A stretch of DNA of 64,000 nt from Serilophus lunatus (Eukaryota; Chordata; Aves; Passeriformes; Eurylaimidae). The stretch lies in assembly GCA_013399895.1 (NCBI GenBank), contig VXBA01005856.1:291207-355206 (forward strand), written 5' to 3'. Positions 53,436 to 64,000 of the stretch are shown piece after piece (position 1 is the first letter of the stretch; every line of letters starts with the position of its first letter). The notes below the pieces were generated by a model, which saw only the letters and a program-made list of their open reading frames with translations, was not told the origin of the DNA and made no database searches. The position numbers and the translations under genes are program-made.

Positions 53436-54710
53436 TTGGTTGGTAGCAAAGCTGAAGTGCTTCTATACCAATGCATGGGTAACAGGCAGGAGGATCTGGA
53501 AGCTGTTGTGTGGATGGAAAGCTATAATCTGATTGCTGTCACAGAAAGATGTTGGAGGGAATTGCTTGCAAAAAAACTGCAATCAGTGTCTATGAACTGT
53601 TTAGGAAGGAGAGACAAGGAAGGAGGAGATGTCCTCTGTATAAAAGAACAACTAGAAGTTCATACTTCAGCCTCAGGATGAATTATGCTCATGGGCTCTG
53701 ATCCTGCTGGAGGACACCAGTCACCCTGACACCCACAGAGAAAGTCTAGGGTTCTTGGAGGGTGTCAAGGATAATCTCTTACTCCAGATAATAGACAGTC
53801 TGATCAGAAAAGAAGCATTATTGAACCTGTTCCTCTCCAAAATAGAAGAACTAATTCAGGATATCAATGCTGGCCTCTGCCATAATAACTGCAGCCTGGC
53901 ATAATTCACAGTCTTGTGTGTTATGGGCCAGGTGAAGAGTAGAATCAGAAATTTTAGGAGAATTATTTTATTGTTATTTAGGTAACTATTTGAGTTACTT
54001 AAATAAAGGATAATGGAGGCAAACAAAAAATGCAAGTGCTTCCAGTTCCATCAAAAATTGGGCAACAGAAGCTGGAGATGGCTAATTAAGGACCTGCTGG
54101 TCATGTTAAACTATAAGAAGGAAGTACCAGCACAATGGAACCGGAGATGTCATACTGTGAAGAATATAGGGATACTACTTGGATGTGTAGGGCTTGAGTC
54201 AGGAGAGGTAAGGCACAGCTGGAGCCAAATTTGGGTTGTGGAGAAAAATAAGTATGTTAACTGGAAAATGGATATTAAGGAAAAGGTCCACCCTCTTGGT
54301 AAATAAGACAGGAAAGCTGATGACAGCCAACTTGGAGAAAGCCAAGATACCCAGTATCTTCTCTCAGTTTTCAGTAATAATCTATCTTCCAGCATGGCTC
54401 AAATCCCTGGAAATAAAGACAGAGACTGGGGCAATGAAGTCCTTTCTATCACAGGAGAAAATCAGGCTTGAAACCACCTGAGGAAACATACACAAACCCA
54501 TGGCACCTGACAAGATGAATTCTGGGGTACTGGGGGTGTTGGCTGATGCAGTTGCCAAGCCACTCTCCTTGATATTTAACAAGTGATGACTGTCAGGTGA
54601 CATCCTTGGTGAAAGGGAAAGGATGTATCCATTCGTAGAAAGAGTAGAAAGGAGGACCCTGAGAGCCACTGACTGACCCATCTGACCCACATTTACACTA
54701 CTTTTAAATA
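53436..54710 (+). pseudogene. CR1 ORF2 remnant: endonuclease and start of reverse transcriptase
   Basis: ORF2 of CR1 encodes an apurinic-like endonuclease followed by reverse transcriptase. Here 53475-53680 reads as the endonuclease N-terminus (MGNRQEDLEAVV, then a decayed 'ITETWW' site reading VTERCW, then GRRDKEGGD and KEQLE). A stop follows at 53679. Parts of the rest of the endonuclease can be followed in other frames (about 53740-53900). 54010-54306 is one open frame of 97 codons that matches the linker after the endonuclease. 54310-54700 resembles the start of reverse transcriptase across several shifts. The YxDD catalytic region is absent. The words LKCFYTNA and MGNRQ are adjacent but in different frames, so a small deletion separates them. 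Confidence 0.75.
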
Positions 54711-55864
54711 CCAAAATGCTTCCTTGAAACCACAGTCAGCAGGTTTAGGATGGCCTGTCTACCCATGAAATTCCCTCATATCTGGACAGTCCTTGGTTTC
54801 CTTCTACAGTATCTTCCCAGTAACTTTGGATTGCTGTCCTAATTATTTTTTTTTTTTTCAATTATTATTTATTTATTTCTTTATTAATTTTCTGAGCCTT
54901 GTTTCTGTCCTGTTTATTAGTAGAGTGAAACCCTACTAAGCCAGAAATCATTGCCTACCTATCTCCCCGTGTCAGTTTCTTCAAGAAATGCTGGCAAACT
55001 CACAGCATTTTTTGAACAGCCTCCATGAATGTCTGTAATTAATTGTATCTTTTGATAGATTTCATAGCTCTGAGAACTCTGTAATTATGTGTTTAGCAAA
55101 AGGGATGATACTTACTAGCTGTATACATTGATAATGTGAAGCATTTCCCAGATATTTCATTTTATAGCTGATGCACCTTATTTGAAAATAAATATTCTTT
55201 CCCCTTTTCACCTTTAAAATAGCTAAAAGATAGATTTGAATAGGTTCCCTGCTGTGTGAATACTTTCCTAGCTATGTGATTCCAGAGAAAACATCAGTAT
55301 TTCAATTCTTACAAAGTACGGAGAATAGAGAATAGAAAATAGAAAATAAAATAAGCTTCGATTTTATTTTCTATTTTTATACTCTGGATAACTCTTCCAA
55401 AAAAAAAAAAAAACAAAAAAAAAAACTGTAGGAAAACCAGAAGTTTGTTCCTACTCATTTGTAGAGGTGTGAATTAAGATGCAAAATAAGCAATCATCCA
55501 TTATATATGGAAACAGGATGAGGTTAATAATATCTAAGAATGTTATTTTTCTCCAAAACCTGTGTAGTACCTTTTCCAGCATGGAGACTGAGAGAAAAAT
55601 GATTCTGGACTAAAAAGCATGTGTTTCCATAAATGTCCTACAGTTATGGAATGTTTATATTGTCAATATTATTTGGGGTAGAGCTTCAGGTTTTTCAAGC
55701 TGTTAAACTGTAATTCCCATATTCTTGACTATTATTGTAATTATTTTCATGTATTTTTATTATATAGTTGTACCTGTAAATCATCCATAATAGGCTCATA
55801 TTGCTTTTGGAAACATAACCCCATGCAGTAGAAGGAGTTCACACCTGTCTGTGAGAAATCACTG
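54711..55864. other. AT-rich DNA between two elements, no gene seen
   Basis: Contains a poly-T run (54847-54859), a perfect 17-bp inverted repeat (55336-55377) and an A run with one C (55399-55425). I see no similarity to the missing CR1 half. Confidence 0.65.
55336..55377. repeat. Perfect 17-bp inverted repeat with 8-bp loop
   Basis: The left arm AAAATAGAAAATAAAAT (55336-55352) is exactly complementary to the right arm ATTTTATTTTCTATTTT (55361-55377). The loop is AAGCTTCG. The left arm extends from a short tandem array of AGAATAG/AAAATAG heptamers (55322-55348). Confidence 0.95.
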
Positions 55865-56549
55865 TGTATTGGGTTTTCATGGCAAGGTTTGGATAGTGGA
55901 GGGGGAGCTAAAGGGGTGGGTTCTCTGAGAAGCTTCTGGAAGCTTCCCCCGTGCCCATTGTCTGTGATTCCAGGATAGACCAGTCTGTGAACCCATGGGA
56001 AGCTCATGGTGGAGCAGGGTCCTGGCAGGATCTGTGGCCTTGTGGAGAGGAGTCCACACTGGAATGGGGGTCATGACTTGTGACCTTGTGGTGGACCCAC
56101 ACTGGAGCAGTTCCTGGAGGGTTCAGTCCATGGAAGTGACTCATGCTGGAGCAGGGAAAGAGTGTGAGAAATTCAACCTCCAAGGAGGGAGGAATTACAG
56201 AGAAAAACTGATGGACACATCAGCCACCATTCCCCATCCCCCTGTGATGCTGTGGGTGTAGCAGATAAAGAATCTGTGAGTGGAGTTGAGCCCAGGAACA
56301 GGGGAAGGATGTGGGGGTAGCTCTGGATATATTTCTCATTACACTTCTCTGATTTGATTCATAATAAATCAAATTAATTTTTCCAAATTGAGTCTGTTTT
56401 GCCCATGACAGTAACTGGTGAGTGATCTCTCTCTGTCCTTCTCTCGACAAAGGAGCCTTTTGTCATATTTTTCTTCCCTGACCAGTTGAGGAGGGGAGGG
56501 ACAGAGTGCCTGTGGTGATCTTGTCTCCAGACAGGGTCAACCCATCACA
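55865..56549 (+). mobile_element. Solo LTR of an avian endogenous retrovirus (ERVL-like)
   Basis: About 685 bases starting TGTATTGGGTTTTCATGG and ending GGGTCAACCCATCACA, matching the edges I remember for a common passerine LTR family, probably ERVL. Internal landmarks are 'gaagcttcccccgtgccc' (55942), a U3 part with four diverged copies of a GGAGCAG-containing unit (56011, 56061, 56104, 56148), 'gttgagcccaggaacagg' (56285), the AATAAA signal (56363), 'ttgagtctgttttgcccat' (56388) and 'ggtgagtgatctctctctg' (56417). No second LTR or internal viral gene lies within the window on either side, so it is a solo LTR left by recombination. I see no clear target-site duplication. Confidence 0.8.
56363..56368 (+). 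promoter_or_regulatory. Polyadenylation signal in the LTR
   Basis: AATAAA lies about two thirds of the way along the LTR, followed within about 20 bases by AT-rich sequence and then 'gagtctgttttgccc'. This is the position expected for the signal near the R region. Whether it is used is unknown. Confidence 0.6.
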
Positions 56550-59137
56550 CATATTTAAATTATTGCACTCCTCTTTGCCTGTCATGACTCAAAGCTTTCC
56601 TTATTCGCTGCAAATGAACAGAGAGAAGTCCTATGACAGAAATTCAAGGATATAATGAAATTAATGAAATTGATGTGGATATAATAATTAAATGTTGGAT
56701 ATAATGTCATATATTTCACTTACAGACTTCCCAAATGTGATTAAGTAACAATTTATGTAGCTGATTAACACCTTTTCTATTTCAGTTTAAAAGACTACAG
56801 CTTTTCTGACATCCAGTTCTCCCGTCCTCTAAATCAATCATCAGACTATGTCCCTATTTTAATTTGTAACATTATTTCCTTGGCTTTGCTCAAGCAAAAA
56901 TCAATCAAAAAGCATTGTGGAATATTTTATAAAGAACATTTTGTTGCTTGGCACATTTAAAACTGAATCTTAAATAGACAAGACAAGACTTTCTAGCTCA
57001 CCATAAATCGTAATTTAGGAATGGGAGACATTGGAATTCTTCTCAAGCGGGTATGTTTTTGCAACTCCAGATCCATGATTGACCAAGTTTGGTGGAAATT
57101 GCACTTGAGGACATGACTTGCTGATTTGTTGAACAGAAGGAATAAAAATTCGTTTATTTTTTTCCATACCAGAAATACTGAATTCAAGATTGCTTGTCCT
57201 GAGAAACTGCTTTTAGTCCCTTCTAGTGGTAGATTTGTCTTTGCAAAAATTATGTTTCAACTCCCTGTGCAAAAGGGGAGGCACTTCTCCATGTAAGTGA
57301 AATTGGCTTTTTCTTTTTTTTGCCCCGAAGAAGAATGAGCAACTCTCTAAATTTTAACAAGAATGTTTTGCTTCAGCTACAAAATAGTGTTAAAATGGCT
57401 GAAAGTGAAGATAATAAGGTAGAAAGAAATTTTTGCTTGGTTTGCATGATCATCTTCAACTTCTGTTATTTCAGTAAATATTTATCTGTGTTAACTACGT
57501 AAGTGTTTATAAGATGTGTTGCTATTGCTCTCCTTGTCATAGAGTCACAAAAATTCTCACTTAATTGTATCTGATAAGGTGTTTCAAAGCCACTGTATCA
57601 ACAGCACAGACTCAGTTATCATGTGGCACAAACATTACTAAACATGTACCTTCCGAACACAAACTGTAGCCTTGCAATATGTTTGCTCATAAAGTAATAA
57701 GGACAATCAATCTTCCTCTGTAGTCCCCGAACTGATTATCAGGGTTTTATTATCCTGAATATTCTCCCGAGAGATGCTCTACAGCACTACAGACTCTTTT
57801 TCCCAAGGCAATGAAACTGTTTTCATGTGATGTACGAACTTTGGTCCATGAGAATCACAGGACCTGGGTTCATTTAAATGTCTGCCCACTGCTATTTTTT
57901 AAATCTCCCACATGCAATTTCCATGCTTGCTTGCTCTGTGCTGTGGTGTCAAAGACTCTTGATGCAAAGCCAGTTGAATGATATGCCTTTATGTGTTTAA
58001 TTTTAAAATCCACATAAGTACAGAGAAGTCAGTGGTCCCTGAGGATCCACAGATGCTGCTAAAAGCAGCTTATTGTAGAAAACCTCAGCACATCATTTCT
58101 TCCCATGGATCAAAGTAAATAATTTTTTTTCCTTAGAAACTAGAAAATAGGTTTTTGTGTTCAAGAACACTCCATATTAACAGAAATAACACCTTAAAGT
58201 GTCTGAAATGTTTTTGTGTAGCTGTTACTGTTTAATAATGGAAACGTGTTTGTTGAGAAGAGACAATATGAGCTTTTACTTTAGTTTCTTAGTAAGTAAA
58301 GGTCTTTTTCTCCTTTTGTCCCTTTTTATTTTTTATTTTTTTTTTTTTAATTTTTAGAGGCTATAATGTGTACGAACTGTGTGATTTTTGAAGCCAGAAG
58401 GTTGACCACTAAAACATCATTGTGCCATTGGACTGTTGCAAGTGTTGGGGGTTTTTCCTATTGTTTGGCTTCATATCAGAGTCTTCATTAGCTAAACACC
58501 AAAAAAGAAATTATGCTTTGATTGCATGTATACTGCAACCCCTATTCCCATTTCAAGCATAATAGCCATAGATATTACTTTTTAGACATTAAACAATCAT
58601 GAATTACAAATATTTAGATGACAACCTCAAGGCAACACCTTTCATAAAGAAGATTTTGAGTTAGAAGTATTCAAACTCTAGAAATAAATCGGGTATCTTT
58701 GAACTAAAACTTTGTTTTATTGAGGAAAACATTATGTCAAACATCTGCCTACATATTTTCTAGGCATCTATTTTATGAATCCTCATTTCATATAATGGAT
58801 ATTTTACTATCATATTCATAAGATTCTTAGGTGTTTTTTTGGTATAATAAAAATAAGTTCTGGCAAATTGTTTTTTTTTAGATTATAGGTTGATCTTGAT
58901 TTACAATCTGTAATATGCATCAGTGAAACAATTCTGTTTCCATTCAGAGGTGGCCAAGGGATGGATAAAAACCACTGAGGAGACAGTATAAAGGGCAATG
59001 GTCTGGATACAAACATGGAATGCTAATGATAGACTCATCATGAAAGTCTGGATTTTGTGGCAATAAAAACAAGATTTTCTGTGTCTTCATCATTAGAAAC
59101 ATATCGAGAAATACACATAATCTTTTGGAAATAACTT
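56550..59137. other. AT-rich DNA, no gene seen
   Basis: No frame above 66 codons outside CR1 overlap and no recognisable repeat. The stretch 57540-57870 is less repetitive than its surroundings. Poly-T runs occur near 58320-58350. Confidence 0.65.
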
Positions 59138-59383
59138 AATGGTTTCAGGCTGAAAAAGGACAGATTTAGATTAGATATTAGGAAAGAATTCTTCCCTGTG
59201 AGAGTGGGCAGGCCCTGGCACAGGGTGCCCAGAGAAGCTGTGGCTGCCCCATCCCTGAGAGTGTCCGAGGCCAGGTTGGAGCCACCTGGGACAGTGGGAG
59301 GTGTCCCTGCCCAGGACAGGGAGTGGAATGGATGATCTTTAACTTCCCTCCCAACCCTTCTGGGATTCTGTAATTCTGTGATA
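59138..59383 (+). mobile_element. CR1 LINE fragment, 3' end
   Basis: Same subfamily as 3360, 13806 and 36856: 'ggaaagaattcttccctg' (59180), 'tgcccagagaagctgtgg' (59226), 'gtgtccctgcccagg' (59302), 'gatgatctttaacttccc' and an ATTCTGTA-ATTCTGTG tail ending at about 59382. It is complete at its 3' end and truncated at its 5' end. The 161-codon minus-strand frame 59038-59523 is an antisense frame crossing it. Confidence 0.93.
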
Positions 59384-59529
59384 CCTGTTGGAAATCTATC
59401 ACAAAAAGAATTTGTTGGGCTGTATGTTTTCAGACTATTAATATGTACTAAGTACATTTCAGTAGAACAGAAGATTTTACAGGCCTTAAAAGGTTTTAAA
59501 TCTGGGATCTGGTGCCCAGTCACAGATCA

Positions 59530-59774
59530 AGAAGCAAAGGACAAAAATAGATGCACAGGAAGCTCCATCTGGATATGAAGAAAATCTTTACTGTGAAGAT
59601 CACTGGAAGAGGCTGGGGTGTTTGCTTGTCTGGAGATATTCAAAACCTGCCTGGACATGCTTATTGTAACAGTACAGCCTCTTCTATATGAACATTCTTC
59701 ACCAGGGAGGTTGGACAAGGTCATCTTCAGAGGCCCATTCCAGCCTCAGACACTCTGTGATTCTGGGATTCAGA
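59530..59774 (+). mobile_element. CR1 LINE fragment, different subfamily
   Basis: 'gcacaggaagctccatctgg' (59553), 'ctggagatattcaaaacctg' (59630), 'agggaggttggacaaggtc' (59704), then an ATTCTGTG-like tail ending at about 59772. It includes the last codons of ORF2 and a short 3' untranslated part. It is more diverged than its left neighbour and lacks the gtgtccctgccc block, so it is probably an older or separate subfamily. Confidence 0.85.
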
Positions 59775-62700
59775 CACCAGTCTATATTTAAATAAAACCA
59801 GTAAACCAAACCTAACAGAATAGAGGTAAAAGTGAACACTTCATCTTGAAATATTAACTATTAAAATCAAATTGCCATGAATATATTTGAATCATGATCC
59901 TTCTTTAATCACTGTGTTCTCAAGGCAGACAGACTTATCATGAAACCTACATTTTCAAAACTTGACCATCTTCCTTTTTTTTTTTTTCTTTTTTTTTTTT
60001 TTTTCAGCTCAAACTGATCTCAAAGTTACCCCCAAATGTTATGAATAGGCAGGTTCTAGGCTAAAGAATGTTCTGTCAAACTCATCTTGTGATTTAATGT
60101 CCTCAGGAAGGTACCACTTCCTTTGCACACATTTGTAAAAAGGAGAAAAATATGACACACTGTTTCTTGCTCAGATCTCACAAGTGTCATACAGGCAAAG
60201 CTGGAAATCTTTGGCTTGTACCCTTTTTTTTTTGACTTTTTCTGAACTGGAGTAAGGAGAAGTCTTGCTGAGTTTCCATTTAGGGCCTGATCCACTAAAT
60301 TATATTTTTTCTGTTGAATTCTGCGTATTTTGGGTCATGTCCACATCACTATAGAGCTCCCACACTAATCAACTTCTAGAATTTTTTTGGTCTTGCCATT
60401 CAAGGGTTGTATATAATACTGCATGTAAGAATAATGTACTTAAGAGAGTGGATTAGAAGAATTTTGCGAATAATGAAACAACAAATAAATATTCTGTTAA
60501 TGTTCTATGGATTTATCTTGTGTTTAATACTAAAGAAAGGTGCACATCATAATAAAAAAATCTAATCATCCACGTGATCTCCTTGCTAAATAACAAATAT
60601 GGTTCTGAAAATAATTTGTTTAGGAAGTAGTGGTGAAACTAGAAAAAATGTTTTAATTTCTTCTGAGGAACAAATGTTTGTGTAGGTGATTGTGAAGTAA
60701 ATTTCTTTCCCTTTCAGAGATGCCTATAAAATTTTATATAGCTCCTTATCTTGTAGATAATGCCATGAAAATTTTTTCCACACGTAAAACAATATGCTGC
60801 ACAAGACAACAAAGACTGGAAAGTATTTGTGGTGTTAATTTTTTAGCCCAGATCAGGTGGAATAGGAAGCTGGGACTGGTTTATATTGCATTTTTATCTA
60901 CTGTGATTTAAAGTGCTTTTAAAAATAACATTTATGATTTCTACCCATAAAGAAGTACATTCTGTAGAATGATGCTTTCTGAAGAAATGAAAATCAGTTT
61001 CCAATTAAAACCAAGTGCCACCACAGATCTCTCCAGAGTTGCTCTCTTTGTCTTATTGATGCACTGCAGATGTTCTGCTCCAGCTTAGAAAAAGGTGGAA
61101 AACACAGATAATGTCCAGTATTGGTTTTTTATTTTTTTTTTTTTTTTTTTTAGTATTATTGCTAAGGGCTAACAATTCCTCTCTATTACCTGAGTTTCCA
61201 ATGGAGAAGCAGTAAACATTTTAAGTGCCCTCTTTTAACAAAGATAATAGTAAGAGAAAAAAAAAATTTCCCAAGAGGAGTTTAACATGTTAAAAGTGAC
61301 TGGTATTGCTTTTGAAGTGGATAAGTGTAGAGCTGTATTTCAAATTTCATGGTTCATATTATCTCGAAATCCTAGCAAAGTGCAAAAATTCAATATGAGA
61401 GGTCAGTGCAGAACCTCTGGGAACAGAATATTTATATTTATGAAATGGGTATTAGGAGTCTGCTCTACAGTGGACACTAAATTATTTTTGCAATATCTCC
61501 CGAAACAATTCTCTTTCAGAAGGGGCTGCAGGTGCTTCAGTCTCACTCTGAAAACAGCTGTTCTCTACACTAAGCAACTCAAAATACAGTATTTTCTCAA
61601 GGGCCTTATCAGAAATCCAGTGTGATCATAAATTGGCTTGAAAATTGCCTTCTTCATCTGAGGTCCTTAGGGGTACATAATCTACAACAGAACCCTTGGC
61701 TTCAAAAATTCGAACTTTCATCTGGATCAATCATCCTGGCAAACAAACAAGATTATATCTTCTGGTATCTGTTCAGTTATTCAAACCCAGCATTTGGCCA
61801 GTAGTTTTATGGGACAAAATAAAGATTCATTCCTCTATACTGTAGCACTGATATATTCTAGCTATTCCAGGCAGTTGTTAGTTTGGTCCAGCTGGTTTTG
61901 GGCAGTTCTTCCTGAACCCAAACATTTTAAATGGTGCCCATAAACAGGCACTTGATACTTGCAGATTAGTGTCGGGCTTTTTTAAGGAGTTTCTGCCTGC
62001 TTTATATGCTTTTACATGCATTAATTTTTTTAATTCAGGGTCTGTTCTCTGGTAACCTGTCCATGGGTGTCACTAAGTTATTCTTTTCTCCCAAGGCAGT
62101 CACAGACAATATTGAAGGTAAAGGGTCTCAGCAATGCCATAGGTATGATGTGTCTGGGTTTGGCTTTTCCCCATCGTGGCTGTTGATTTTTGGCCATAGC
62201 CTACAAACAATTTCTGCCCCCACGGCAGTTTCCCTCAGGCAGCCAGGCAGGTTATCTCTGAGCTGGAAAATCAATGTACAGACAGAGCCAAATCCATTGC
62301 TGGGTGTCAGAGCTCACCAAAACAAACCCGGAAACTTCTGCTCCAAGTAAACATGGGTTTACCAATTCTACTGCATCTGATGGCAGTCTACCATTCCTGG
62401 ACATCTGACTGTCCAGATGGAGATGCTGGAGCATGGAATTCTTATAAATTAACTGTATGACATATGTGCAGTAGGTCCAAGTGAAATGGAGCATTCTGTT
62501 CCATTTGATGTGTGATGAGTGAATACCTCCTACTGTTGGTTATTCCAGAAATAGCTTCCTGTTTGTTTCAACTGTATTCAGGAAAGCAAAACTTTACATT
62601 TCAGAAATTAAGGAAAGATACAATGAAGAATATAACTACCTAACTTCCATGAATATTGAGAGTGAAAAGTATGGTCCTGGCAGTGCTTTCAGGGAAAATT

Positions 62701-64000
62701 ATACTCCTGAAGAAGATAATTCAGGTGTTTGAATTTATTGTGATTTCAGTCCACAGGGCTATAATGAAATGCCACTTTAGTCCTGATTTTGCCTTGTCAA
62801 ATTAAAACACAGCTCACTTTTTTCCTTTATTCTAACTTTCTTTGATCATATTTTCTTACTTCAAACTTCATCTGTTCAGTGAACCCCAAGAATCCATGTA
62901 TTAATTCAAAAGCTCTCTATAAAATCTGGGAAAAACAGAAGCCAAGAGATACTTATCAAGGTAAAACCACATCCAGATGAAAAATATTCTCTGACTGGAA
63001 ATTAAGTGCTCACGAGTAATGATTAGTATTGGATTATTACTCTGATAAATTTATATATAAAATGCTTTAAAGCAGCATTTTTGCCCAGATTTTATTTTCA
63101 TAGTGAAACAGAAGTTAAGAAAAAGGCATATTTTTTTAAACAAAGAAATATTTCCTTCTGAGGCTGTTTTAATCACCTTTTAAAATTTATTCCACCACCC
63201 TTATCATATTTTTAAATAAATCTATCCAGATTTTTTACCGAATTGGGAAAACAAAATCAATTTTCCATGAATTTCGGGAAGGTAGAAACTTCTCAAGTCC
63301 TACTGCCTAAAATCGTCTAGGTCTCCTCTCTTGCTGCTGTAAGCTGCACACGATTTGGTCTGTGTCTTTGATCTTGAGAAAACTGACTGATTTGGCATGG
63401 GAAAAGTGGAACAAACAGGAGCACTGTCAGGGACAGATAGCCAAGCACAAACTGCTTTACAGCTTATCATAAACGTTGCCAAAACGTCCCTGGCAAGACA
63501 CACAAACTCTGTGTCCAGGCCCAACAGATGAATTTTATGTTGGGCTGGGCCAGTTGTCTTAGTGAAACATCCCAAATCATTGTTCCATAAGGACTGAGTG
63601 ATGACCTAGGGACTGCTGAGGGATGTCAGGATGAGAACATGGCAAAGGTCAGGTGCTAAACCATGTAGATATTAGGTGGATTTTTCTTCCAGAAGTCATT
63701 TTTCAATTCATGTCCACTATGGTGATGTGCCTAGGTGATGAATATTGTACTACTTGAAATATCTCCTTTTAGTGTCCATATAAAAATGTCTATACCTAGT
63801 TCCATTTGATAACAATTTTCTGATTAAATAAAAAATACGTAGGAGTGTACTGCAAGAAAACACGAGAGGTCTGAATTTATTATTTTTCGATTAATGACTT
63901 TTTAGCTTTAAATTTTGTGTTCAGACTTTGTTGTACTGGACTTTTAAGAGTGCTTTTTAAGAGATTTTTGAAGCACCAGAGTCTTTATTAGTTGTATTGT
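59775..64000. other. AT-rich DNA, no gene seen
   Basis: Frames of 112 codons (61287-61625, plus), 114 codons (62006-62350, plus) and 91 codons (63300-63575, minus) show no domain and look accidental. Poly-T runs lie at 59974-60003 and 61132-61152. The stretches 62000-62420 and 63300-63620 are less AT-rich than the rest and hold no repeat I recognise. Confidence 0.6.

Larger units (their letters stand above)
52860..54710 (+). mobile_element. Decayed CR1 LINE retaining the 5' half
   Basis: About 1.85 kb of a CR1 element that keeps the end of ORF1 and the first part of ORF2, in the right order and on one strand, but lacks the reverse transcriptase core, the 3' untranslated region and the octamer tail. 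Most genomic CR1 copies show the opposite pattern (3' end only). Recognition rests on short conserved words in translation: an SGNH-esterase start block near 52888, 'GGIHLTK' near 53234, 'MGNRQEDLEAVV' at 53475, 'KEQLE' at 53644 and weaker matches to the finger region of reverse transcriptase at 54240-54700. Frameshifts, stops and internal deletions are frequent, so the element is old and dead. The right boundary is approximate. Confidence 0.82.

Noticed and set aside
55858..56548. ATCAC at 55858-55862 and again at 56544-56548 as a target-site duplication of the LTR
   Set aside because: The second copy lies inside the expected LTR end (CCCATCACA), so it would leave the LTR without its CA terminus; likely coincidence.
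57538..57585. 'catagagtcac' resembling a reversed CR1 tail
   Set aside because: Flanking sequence does not match the ggttggaa or gatcatc blocks.
59038..59523. 161-codon minus-strand frame, the longest in the window
   Set aside because: Antisense to a CR1 3' end for much of its length; not a gene.
60690..60911. Acceptor-like 'ttctttccctttcag' followed by a 63-codon frame
   Set aside because: A good pyrimidine tract plus AG is common in AT-rich DNA; no donor, partner exon or known protein.

Overview
This window looks like nuclear DNA from a bird, most likely a songbird (passerine). The evidence is its repeats. There are about a dozen CR1 LINE fragments with the avian 3' end, in which a 'gatgatctttaaggtcc'-like block is followed by an octamer tail such as ATTCTGTG or ATTCTATG. 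There is also one long terminal repeat of an avian endogenous retrovirus type (ERVL-like, by memory of the family). The rest is AT-rich, non-repetitive-looking DNA with many homopolymer and microsatellite runs. I recognise no host protein-coding gene, tRNA, rRNA, operon, CRISPR array or bacterial feature. The longest open frames (up to about 160 codons) are either inside CR1 copies or what chance gives in DNA of this composition. The window is best read as a gene desert or part of a very large intron.

Layout. 1-13805 is mostly unique AT-rich DNA with three CR1 pieces (2599, 3360, 9266), a 12-bp tandem repeat beside the second, an AT-only stretch near 5.9 kb, and A/C- or G/T-only tracts near 7.3 and 10.7 kb. 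13806-23904 begins and ends with CR1 pieces and holds a 108-bp pure pyrimidine tract, a 41-N assembly gap in poly-T and a long G/T tract. 23905-37312 holds a 100-bp AAAG microsatellite, another G/T tract, facing poly-A and poly-T runs with a 5-N gap, and a well-preserved CR1 3' end at 36856-37312. 37313-48935 is largely unique, with a CR1 tail at 43.2 kb and a back-to-back pair of CR1 3' ends at 48.8-48.9 kb. 48936-56549 is the most element-rich part: a G-run with a 3-N gap, a 1.85-kb decayed CR1 that keeps the 5' half (ORF1 esterase-like remnant, ORF2 endonuclease and start of reverse transcriptase) but not the 3' half, a 17-bp perfect inverted repeat, and the solo LTR. 56550-64000 holds two CR1 3' ends in tandem at 59.1-59.8 kb and otherwise unique DNA.

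No set of genes works together here. The mobile elements are all broken: CR1 copies are truncated and frameshifted, and the LTR has no partner LTR or internal region. I found no convincing undescribed biological system. The observations most worth checking are the 5'-half CR1, the divergent CR1 pair, the palindrome at 55336-55377, the recurrent irregular A/C tracts, and two stretches that look like candidate conserved non-coding elements. All reading was by eye; family names rest on remembered consensus features, not on a database search.
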